DNA from: Rhynochetos jubatus
Taxonomy: Eukaryota > Chordata > Aves > Eurypygiformes > Rhynochetidae
Assembly: GCA_027574665.1 (NCBI GenBank)
Contig: CM050690.1
Coordinates: 36,839,857-36,903,856 of the forward strand
DNA length: 64,000 bases
Direction of reading: 5' to 3'
Both the position numbers and the translations under genes were made by a program. Each line of letters starts with the position of its first letter. Position 1 is the stretch's first letter. This document shows positions 1-7,646 of this stretch, in pieces. The notes under the pieces were generated by a model that worked only from the letters and a program-made list of their open reading frames with translations, was not told where the DNA came from and did not search any database.

Positions 1-2951
1 TTTATCCTTTTATCAATTTGCTAAGTCACAGAGTCATGACTCCATCACAGCCATCATTTTCTGTTCCAGTGAAAAATTTCTCTAAAAATAAATACTCTAT
101 GGCTGGGAGCAGCCAAGAAGAACAGAAGCTTTAACAGAAAAATACACAAAGGTTTCAAATATCAGGGCCACCAATTACTAGGGTACTTCCAAGGACTCCA
201 GGGAGTCCTGCTCTTGAACCCTTTGAGACGCAAATCTAATAAGTGAATAAGCCTAACCTGATCTTGAGAACTAGGCCCAATTACGCCGAAGGGCAACTCC
301 ACTGCATTACCGCCTGCTTTCCATTACAAGGGCATCCAGCGAGTACATCTGGAAAAGAACCTGAGAGGAACCAAGGCTGTCTGCCCAGAAAAACAAATAA
401 AGACAGATATGCCTCTGTGCTAAAGCGAAGAAAAAAAAAAAAAAAGAAAATATAATAAGTAGGTGGTTTGCAGGGCTGTCTGTATTTCATAATGTGATAA
501 ACTGCCCTCAGGATTTTTGATATGATTGAATTTAGAAATCAGGGGGGGGAAGGAGTGGGGGGGAGACACGGGATGGGGAGAGGCAGGAGAAAGGAAGGAG
601 AGAAAAAAAAAAAAAAAGGCGAACCACTCAATTTCAGCCGTCAAATTCAAAGATGGGAGAGAAAGAGATGGGAATTTAAGGTGGAAGACTAAAAAAGCTC
701 CGCGCACATCAAATGAAGCAAGCAACGCTATCTATATCATATATTAAATTGGACCCTAACGCTGTGATCATAAAGCAAGACGGGAAATATTTTGCAGTTC
801 CTGAAGGAAGAGGAGAAAGTGGGAAAAAAAAAAAGTGCTCTGGCAATAGAAGGAGAGGCAGGAGAGAAATTAAATTGATACCAGATTTAAGAATGAAAAC
901 GAACAAGTTTCTTAGCCGCAGCTAATTTGAATCAACATCTGACAAAATATTTAAGTGTTTTGCATGAAAGTACCATACTTAAACTACTCATTTGAACAGA
1001 CTGAACAGTAACGGAAAAAGGTGCTTAATTAAAATGCAGTCCCTTGTAATCCCCACACTTAGTTACAACTAAGTATTTAATTTCTCCAGAATATCACTGA
1101 CTCGTCTATCGCCATAACTTTATACAATTTCTGAAGTATTGCATTTAGAAATCAGAATTTGAAAGGGCTTTTGCTGTGGGGGTTTTTTCCCCCCCTGCTT
1201 AAAACAATTTAATTACACATTGCACTTACAAGCTGATTTTGTTCCACAGAATTTTGTGTAGTCATTGTAAATCTACATAAAACTAACTGATGTAAAAACA
1301 GCATACCTAGAAATATAAACAAGTTTGACTGCAACGCCTGCTTTCAAACGCCTGTAAGAATTTGCTACATAGGTGGCCTGTAAGAACTCTGGTCTTCATG
1401 AACTGTTTCCGTTGTCTGCTACTACTTTACTGTTTGAGTGGGGTTTAGTTGTGGGTTTGTTGGTTTTTTTTTTGGTTTGGGGTGTTTGTTTGTTTGGATT
1501 TTGCTGGGTTTTTTTGTTTTCTGTGGGTTTTTTGGGAGGTGGGGAGTGTTGTTTTTTTTTTTTAAATGGGATCTGAAACAATCTGGCTGTTTATCTGAGA
1601 ACAGATGCAACATCTCTGAGAGTCAGCGACCAGTCTTTCCACCAGCACCCACAATCTGAATCAGGTCCAGAAAGTCGTCACGTATGTACCTACAATCTGA
1701 GCAGCTGCAGTCACAGCCTTTTCCTCTCAATCGTTTGTTAAACGCCCCTGTTGAGTCCTCATGGTTAGCTACCTGTGAGGAAGACATCTGGATTTAACAG
1801 GTCTACATATATGCCTGTAACATGATGTGTATGAATGAGGTCCCATAAGCTTGGAGTTGCGGGTGCAAAATGCTTTGAGGCAGGAAATGCCACAGTCTTC
1901 ATATCTTTATATCATCTAGAGCCAATGGCCCTAATCACTACTGTGGCATTGGGATGCTAATGGAATACAAACTATAATAAATAACATCAAAAAACATTTG
2001 ACTTGTATGTCTACTCTCAACAAGATACAGAAATCCTAATTCCACAACCCAGAGAAGTTCCAAATCCCTAACTTTTAACAGAAATTCATACAGAACCATT
2101 TCCAGATGGTCCTTCTTCTCCCATCCAACCAATTCTTTATTTCTACAGTTTACACTCACAGCAATGCTGGCAAACACTTGCTAAAATGAGTTGTCACTAT
2201 TAAACTCCACCACATAAAAAGTTCCCTCACTGGAAACGAAGTCAGACGTTTAATTCGTTCTCCTCTACAGGTTAAAAACACACATTACTGATTAAGAAAC
2301 CCTGATTTACACCACCATGCTCCATCTGACTAATCTGCTAATCTTGACCTAAGTGCTAGACTTCAAGGCGCAAAACCAAGCATGCTAACATCCTCACAGA
2401 AAGCTCGTTTACTCGTGTCTGAGATGCTAAGACACCAGTCTTGGACGAAGGTCCAAGTAACCAGTGTGAGGGAAACAGCAACATGGCTGTGCATCAATTG
2501 CTTTTGTAGCTCCAGCTCAAATTAGTCCAGGTTAACCGAAGAGAACAGTCTCTTCCATATCACTCCATGCCTAATATGCATCTATGACGTAGCTATCATC
2601 CCGCAAAGTAAAGCCCGAAGGTTCAAGGTCACGCAGATCTGAAAGTACAACCCACATACCCACCTCTACTCACAGACACCCTCCCTGTGAAGAATAAGAC
2701 CGCCTGCATTTGCAGAAGTTGCATGTGGAAAGTCAACCGAATCACGCAGAACCGGTAGCCAAGACCGTAACCTACGCAGAGCCCATACACCACACGCAAG
2801 ACGGAAGTTTCAAGGCCACGTTAAGTACAAAAAAATTTCCAGTGCACTCAAGCGTGCAATTAAAGCAAGTCACACAGAATACACATCTATTTTAAGACTG
2901 ATGGAAGAAATAATACAGAGCATTCTTACATGAAACAAAGCATGTACCTAC
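1..2951 (-). other. TLE4: TLE4 intron 4, partial
   Basis: This is intronic sequence running off the left edge. It holds A-runs at about 429-448 and 602-617, a purine-rich G/A stretch at about 541-617, and a G/T-rich low-complexity stretch at about 1437-1563. The stretch at about 940-1310 is AT-rich without being simple sequence. It contains several TTAATTA/TTTAATT homeodomain-type cores and could be a regulatory element. No coding exon was found here. Confidence 0.85.
1437..1563. repeat. G/T-rich low-complexity tract
   Basis: This stretch on the plus strand is almost purely G and T, with repeated GTTTG and TTTGG words and a terminal T-run. The overlapping open frames on both strands are biased-composition artefacts (GFF/VFF or KKK/PNK strings). 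Confidence 0.8.
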
Positions 2952-2996
2952 CTGCTTATGCATCTCTATATTCAGCCCATAGGACATCTCGTAATA
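2952..2996 (-). CDS. TLE4: TLE4 exon 4 (residues 70-84)
   Basis: This is a 45-nt micro-exon encoding [15 protein letters not shown]. It has a TTTCTTAG acceptor and a CAG|GTAGGT donor, and is in phase 0 at both ends. It continues the Q-domain helix. Skipping it would remove 15 residues without shifting the frame. The next expected segment, starting AEIVKRLN in TLE4, was not found in 1-2951 on either strand, so exon 5 lies off the left edge. Confidence 0.93.
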
Positions 2997-5900
2997 CTAA
3001 GAAAGAGGAAAATTACTCTATTAGACCTGGCAATTGCGAAAACCATTCCAAAATTCACTTTGACTCGAACATCTGTACAAATACATACAGACCTAAAAAC
3101 ATTTATTGGCCTGGAAGTGGTCCTGGAATTCGAAAGAGCATTTCACAGCAACCTTTTGTTTGATTTTTTTTTCTTTTTTGCTTTATCTACTTTGCTTCGT
3201 GTCAAATTTACAAGAACAACCACAAAATAAGCAAAGAACAGATAACAAAAAAAAAAAAATCACAAAAAGCAATCACAACCAGAGTTAAAGATTAGAAACA
3301 GAAAAAAAGCCACACAAAATGCTCAAGATTTTAGCCCCCAGCACACATAAAAGATGCCAAAAAAAACCCGCCCAAAGTGCTTGAAGCCAGATACACATAT
3401 AAATCAGTAATGTCTAACAGATCAGTTATTCAATATTTTACACTCAAAACACAAAAAAAATCTACAATTAAATTGCAGGGATGCAAAAAACTAAACAGCG
3501 TGGAAATTCATAGCCAAAGCAGATACACTAATCTAAATATGTCCTGTTGTGCCCAAGCATTGTGGGGGACTCAGTTCAGTGTGTAATGTTAGTACGATAA
3601 AACATCCAAGTCTTAGGCATATCAGGCATGAAAAAGACAACTGCAAGCCTTAACACTTGCTTGTGCTCTTTGTTAAGAATTTTCCAAGGTTATGTCCTCT
3701 TTTTCTAAATACAAGAGTGTTATGCATCACGTACATAAGGAAAACAGCTAATCCTTCATAGAGGTACAAGACAGCAGAGAGCAAGAGCTCCTCTGAAGTT
3801 ATCACGATCTATTATGCAATTACGTATTTATGTATGTCTTCCTATGCACGTTATTTAACCAAGCAGACCACAACCATTGAGAAAAACCCTTTCGCAGCAG
3901 AGATCCCTGCCATTCTGAATTTAGTGAAACAATGAACCAGCTGCCCAGGTGCAACAGTTCTTCTAGGAAGCGGGCTTCAGGTTTCCATGAGTACATCTAC
4001 AACTTTGGCTTACGCCCACCACAAAAGAAAAATATTGTACCGAACCATTTTACGGAGATATGACTGTTGGGAGAAGCCAGCGAAAGCGAAATAACATCAT
4101 CCCCAGGTTCACTATGAAACTTATTCACAGCTTTAAAAGGGCTGACAATCTGCAAGCATTGGCAGAAATATCCCCAATTGCTTAAAAGGTTAAAAAGCAG
4201 GTTTTGCGTGGAAAATGACTGCCGCAAACTAGTTATAAACCCCTGAAACTAAGGATTTATAATGGAAGCACTGATGCAACCTCAACAACAGCCGCGCTAC
4301 TATAATCTTTCTGTTCGCCTCCAGCAATACGAATGTATTTCGGTCTCAGTATACCAAGCTAATAGACATTTTAAATTTGCTATGCAGCTTGCTTACCATG
4401 ACATAATGTCGCTGCATCTCTGTCTTCTCACTGGCCAGTTTTTCACATTCTAGCTTTAAACTGTGCAGGACATAAAAAAGAAAAAGCATGGGTACTTCGT
4501 AACACAAAACTGACATTCTTCTGAGCACAGGTTACTCCCCTTTTCAAGTATTTCTCCAAGACACAAATAGAAATGTGCATTCCAGCTCTTGCTTGGGAGT
4601 TCAGGGTGGGAGTTGTACTTTCCCTCTTTTCAAGAGACAGTGTGTAACATCCTCATCTCTCAAGCGAACTGCATACAGTACATGTAAGAGTCTTTTTCTC
4701 TGCCAAAAAAAAAGAACCCTAACACTGGCTCACAGAAGAAGCACGCAGGGTTTCATACCTATTACAAGCTTAGGAAGCCTCTTACAAATCCATCATTTGA
4801 GTTTCAGAGTTTTTATTTAAATTACTTTTAGAAACACCTCTTGCTTTCACTCAACCCCCAGAGGAACCAAACATCTCTTCAAGAAGCGAAAAGTTGCTGG
4901 ATTTATTTTTTTTTTCCCTCCCTGTTACTGATGACAGAACTGCAAGGAAAATGCTGCAGGTAATTTAAGGAATACCGTGGTAAACATGAACACCTCCGCT
5001 GGTTTTGTTTGTTTGTTTTCAGAAGCCCGCTAAGCAATCCTGCCAGAAATCACTTGTCACTTTGAGGACACAGCGCTCTTCCACCTAAGGATAATGAAAT
5101 AGCTCGCCGCCTCACTTCCAGGTTATCAGCACTTGACATGTCAATGAAAGGCGCGAGGGGGCCGAGCCAAGACAAGATGCGTGTCCTGAGCGGCGTTTTG
5201 AAGAAAAGCAGAGGACGAGCCTAGCCAGTCACATTATTTTTCCATTAACCCACACCACCCCCCCTGTTCCCCTCCCCCACAAAAAAGACCCTCAAAAAAA
5301 ACCCAAAACCGGAAAAAAAAAAAAAAAGCCACACACCAGAGCGTGGGAAAGGGGGAAAAAATATAAAAAGAAAAAAGAAAATCCCGCTGGCAGGTTTCAG
5401 CTCGAGGCCGCCCCGTCCCGATGGCCGGGAGCGGCGGCGGGACGCGGGGGGGGCCGGCGGCGGAGCAACCGGCTGGGCTGCGTCCGCTCCGCGTCCGTGC
5501 TCCGCCGAGGGGGTCCGCCGAGGGGGTCCCGGCGACCCCGCCGCCCACCCCCGAGAGCGGCGGTGGAAAGCGGCGACAGGCGAGCCCGCGCGGTGCTCGG
5601 GGAAAGTAGGCAGCATTACCTGTGGTACTGAGCCTGCAAAAACTGAAACTCCTCCTTAATCCGATCGCAGGACTCGGAAATGGTGAATTTAAAGGGCTGC
5701 GCTGGCTGGTGAGGAGCCTGCAAGCAAGCAACAGCGGGTCTTTTAATCTCCCCCTCTTCGCCCGCCCGCGGCTCCCCCCTGGCCCGGTCGCCACCCCCCT
5801 ACCCGCCGCTGCCCCCCACCGCGGCCCTCGCACCCGGGATCCGCAGAGGCTCAGCCCCCACCCCGCCCCGGACCCCCGCCCGCCCCGGGGCTGTGGCGCG

Positions 5901-6237
5901 ATGCCCGAGGCGCCCCGGGCTGCTGCCCCGACGGGGGTGCGGAGTCGCCGCGGGGACCGAGGGGCGGGGAGGGGGGGGGGGGGGCGTCACCCGCTCGGAC
6001 CCCCCGCACCGGCCATAGCCGCGGGGGACGCGGGGCGGGCGACGGGACCGCCGTGCACCGGGCGGGGGCAACTCGGAGGAGCTAACCCCGGCCCGGGGCG
6101 GCGGCGGCGCGGCGGACAACAATAAGAAAATGGCTACAACTCCGCGGTGCCCGCGCCGGAGCGGTGCCCGCGGGGCCGCCGCCGCCACTCACCGGGTGCC
6201 GGGTCTGCGGGTACATCTTGCTCAGGTCGCGGATCAT
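2952..6237 (-). CDS. TLE4: TLE4 (Groucho/TLE transcriptional corepressor), 5' part of coding region, exons 1-4
   Basis: The coding region is the join of 6237-6193, 5717-5620, 4460-4397 and 2996-2952 on the minus strand. It totals 252 nt, encodes 84 codons, and ends at a phase-0 donor, so it continues off the left edge. The product starts [15 protein letters not shown] and contains [16 protein letters not shown]. These segments match TLE4 rather than TLE1, which begins MFPQSRHPTP and has PESLDR. TLE proteins are nuclear corepressors that tetramerise through the N-terminal Q domain. They are recruited by TCF/LEF, HES, RUNX and PAX factors and contact DNA-binding partners through a C-terminal WD40 propeller. 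Only about the first 60% of the Q domain is visible; full-length family members are about 770 residues. The start at 6237 is the first ATG after an in-frame TGA at 6282-6280. All seven visible splice sites are GT or AG with reasonable context. No frameshift or stop interrupts the frame, so this is an intact gene rather than a processed copy. Confidence 0.95.
2997..4396 (-). other. TLE4: TLE4 intron 3
   Basis: This is 1,400 nt between exons 3 and 4. It is A-rich on the plus strand, including runs at about 3249-3261 and 3452-3460. No exon, RNA gene or recognisable transposon was found. Confidence 0.9.
4397..4460 (-). CDS. TLE4: TLE4 exon 3 (residues 48-69)
   Basis: A pyrimidine tract and CACAG acceptor precede 64 nt. 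These complete the split serine and encode [20 protein letters not shown] plus M. The donor is ATG|GTAAGC. This is the charged heptad-like part of the Q-domain coiled coil and is nearly invariant among TLE paralogues, so it supports the family but not the paralogue. The phase (2 nt + 1 nt) matches exon 2 and ends on a whole codon. Confidence 0.95.
4461..5619 (-). other. TLE4: TLE4 intron 2
   Basis: This is 1,159 nt between exons 2 and 3. Its left half is AT-rich. From about 5100 the GC and CpG content rises as it enters the CpG island, interrupted by an A-rich/poly-pyrimidine segment at 5280-5390. The long GC-rich open frames here have no family resemblance. Confidence 0.9.
5620..5717 (-). 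CDS. TLE4: TLE4 exon 2 (residues 16-47 plus two bases of codon 48)
   Basis: The acceptor ends TTGCTTGCTTGCAG and the donor is CAG|GTAATG. The exon is 98 nt and encodes [19 protein letters not shown], then [13 protein letters not shown], ending with the AG of a split serine codon. This is the start of the Q-domain helix that forms the coiled-coil tetramer. The residues SESCDR favour TLE4 over its paralogues. The exon sits at the left shoulder of the CpG island. Confidence 0.95.
5718..6192 (-). other. TLE4: TLE4 intron 1 (short, very GC-rich)
   Basis: This is 475 nt between exons 1 and 2, inside the CpG island. It includes a dense G tract on the plus strand at about 5961-5984, which is C-rich in the transcript. 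Proline/arginine/glycine-rich open frames run through it on both strands, as expected from GC-rich DNA. Confidence 0.9.
6193..6237 (-). CDS. TLE4: TLE4 exon 1, coding part (residues 1-15)
   Basis: This is 15 codons, [15 protein letters not shown], followed directly by a GTGAGT donor (6192-6187). The context of the first ATG is weak, with T at -3 and A at +4. The second ATG, codon 8 at 6216-6214, has A at -3, so initiation at MYPQ by leaky scanning is possible. That would give a protein aligned with the start of TLE1 (MFPQ). The in-frame stop at 6282-6280 rules out an upstream extension in this frame. The exon lies in the densest part of the CpG island, and its 5' non-coding part continues rightward. 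Confidence 0.93.
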
Positions 6238-7334
6238 CCACGCCGCTTCGGGGGGCGCTGGCGGCCGGAGCGGCGGGGATCAGGGCTGCAGGCGCGGCGG
6301 AGGCGACAGGCAGGGACGCCCCGGCCCCGCCGCCTCGGGGCTGGCGGGGCACCGCCGGCAGCAGCGAGGCGCGGCGGCGACGGCGGCGTCCGCGGCGCGC
6401 GGGGGTCGCTGCCACATCCCCCGGGGGCGGTCAGCGGGCGGCGCCGACCGGCTCTCCCAGAGCGCCGCTGCTCCGCGGGCTCCGGCGGACTCCGAACCCC
6501 GTGCGGCGGCGGGCGAGGAGGAAGAGGAGGAGGAGGAAGGAGGAGGAGGAGGGCGGGGAAAGCCCCTCCGCCGGCGCCGGTGCACGCTCCGCCGGAGATC
6601 CCCGCCGGCAGTTTTCTCCCTTTCTGCAAACTTTTACTGCTGCCGACGTTCCTCCCGCCCCCGGTGCCGAGCGGAGCGGGGCGCCGAGCGGAGCGCCCCG
6701 GGCGGGGAGGGCGGGCGGCTGCCCCGCGCGGCGCTGCCGCCGCGGAGGTGCGGTGCCGGTGCCCTTTTGTGTAGCGGGCTGGTCCTCGCTGCTACCGGCC
6801 GGACCGCATCTCCCCCGCCAGTGCTGCGCGGCCGCTCTTTTTCCCTTCTTTTGGGGCTTTTTTTTTTTTTAATTAAAAAAAAAAATTGAAAAGAGCGCGA
6901 AAGATGAAAAAGAAGATAAGGTCCGGGCTGCTTTATTTATGTCTTTTTTCTTTTTTTTTCTCTCTCTCTCTCTCTTTTTTCCCTCCTCGTCTTTCGAAAC
7001 TCCGGGAAGTGGCGGCAGCGCCGCGCGTAGCGGAGCCCCGTGCCCAGCCCAGGCTAACCCGGCTCGGCCCGCCACCACCGCTCCGCGCCGCTCCCACCGC
7101 ACGCTCTGGCGAGGTGACTCTTTTGACCAAATTTAGCATCGTCTCGTCATTAACATTCTGATACATATTCACAGCAGCCGGAAGGCCGCCGCCCGCGGGG
7201 CACCCTGGGAGCCGCAGTCCTCCCACCGTCCCCTCTCCCCGCACGCCGCCGCGCCCGGGACTTCTCCTCCCGTCGGGTAGCGCGGTGCCGCCCCTTTTCC
7301 CCCCGTCGCGCTCCCGCCCCGCCGCTCCGCCCAT
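6238..7334 (-). other. TLE4: Probable TLE4 5' leader and core promoter zone
   Basis: This region is immediately upstream of the TLE4 start. The transcription start cannot be fixed from sequence alone because no TATA box stands out, so the upper limit is a guess. It contains a GAG/GGA-rich purine stretch (6516-6556), an A/T-run block (about 6859-6890), a CT run (6960-6975) and an AT-richer block (7115-7170). ATG codons on the transcript strand occur at 6417, 6809, 7139, 7150, 7156, 7166 and 7334. Any of these included in the mRNA would be an upstream start codon. Confidence 0.4.
6280..6417 (-). other. Candidate upstream ORF in the TLE4 leader (45 aa)
   Basis: An ATG at 6417-6415, with G at -3, opens a 45-codon frame starting MWQRPPR. 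It ends at TGA 6282-6280, in the same frame as TLE4 and 42 nt before the TLE4 start. Arginine, alanine and proline dominate, as expected of GC-rich DNA, so a functional peptide is doubtful. A role in modulating initiation is plausible if the mRNA begins above 6417. Confidence 0.4.
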
Positions 7335-7352
7335 GAAAGGCGTCGCCAGCGA

Positions 7353-7357
7353 CCAAT
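7353..7357 (+). promoter_or_regulatory. CCAAT box
   Basis: GACCAATCGG occurs at 7351-7360, read as ATTGG on the TLE4 strand. It matches the NF-Y core with good flanks and lies about 1.1 kb above the TLE4 start, next to an AT-rich block with ATTAAT cores. Functional assignment is inferred. Confidence 0.5.
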
Positions 7358-7480
7358 CGGCGGCGGCCGCACATTAATCGCCGCTCTGTATTAATGCCCA
7401 ATAATTTCGCCGCTGACAAATGGGCAGAGCGGGCCCGAGGAGGGGAAGCGGGGGGGGGGGGCGGCGGCCTCGGGCTCAGC

Positions 7481-7492
7481 CCCCACGTGGGG
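7481..7492. promoter_or_regulatory. Palindromic CACGTG E-box
   Basis: CCCCACGTGGGG is a perfect 12-bp palindrome around a CACGTG core. It is a recognition site type for MYC/MAX, USF and some HES/HEY-class bHLH factors. It lies in the CpG island upstream of the presumed leader. Confidence 0.5.
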
Positions 7493-7516
7493 CCTTGACG
7501 CCGTGCTGTCCCGCAG

Positions 7517-7521
7517 CCAAT
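7517..7521 (+). promoter_or_regulatory. Second CCAAT box
   Basis: CAGCCAATCAGG occurs at 7514-7525 and is a near-ideal NF-Y site. It is followed by a GC box, GGGGCGGGGCC, at 7566-7576. Its orientation suits a plus-strand transcript as well as TLE4, so it would fit a bidirectional promoter. Confidence 0.5.
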
Positions 7522-7633
7522 CAGGCGGCTCCCCCTGCCTCTCCGGTGCCGTTCTCCCGCCGCCCGGGGCGGGGCCTGCGGATCGCTGGCGTTCCGCGGC
7601 GCCGGCGTTCGAACAGGGGAAACATTTGTTCAG

Positions 7634-7646
7634 CCGTCAATCAAAG
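7634..7646. promoter_or_regulatory. Overlapping PBX/MEIS-like and TCF/LEF-like site
   Basis: CCGTCAATCAAAG contains, on the minus strand, TGATTGACGG, nine of ten bases of the PBX-PREP/MEIS decamer TGATTGACAG. On the plus strand it contains ATCAAAG, the TCF/LEF core. It lies in an AT-richer patch within the CpG island, next to AACATTTGTT (7621-7630). Because TLE4 is a TCF/LEF corepressor, feedback is conceivable. This is motif evidence only. Confidence 0.35.

Noticed and set aside
1396..1659. Overlapping open frames rich in Phe/Gly or Lys/Pro/Asn
   Set aside because: They are artefacts of the G/T-rich low-complexity tract in TLE4 intron 4.
1..2951. TLE4 exon 5 (expected AEIVKRLN... segment)
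   Set aside because: No matching sequence was found on either strand; it probably lies beyond the left edge.
6234..6629. 131-codon frame ending TGA over the TLE4 start codon (ATGA overlap), first taken as an overlapping upstream ORF
   Set aside because: Its apparent start at 6629 is TTG, not ATG, and no ATG lies within the frame. It is therefore not a standard upstream ORF.
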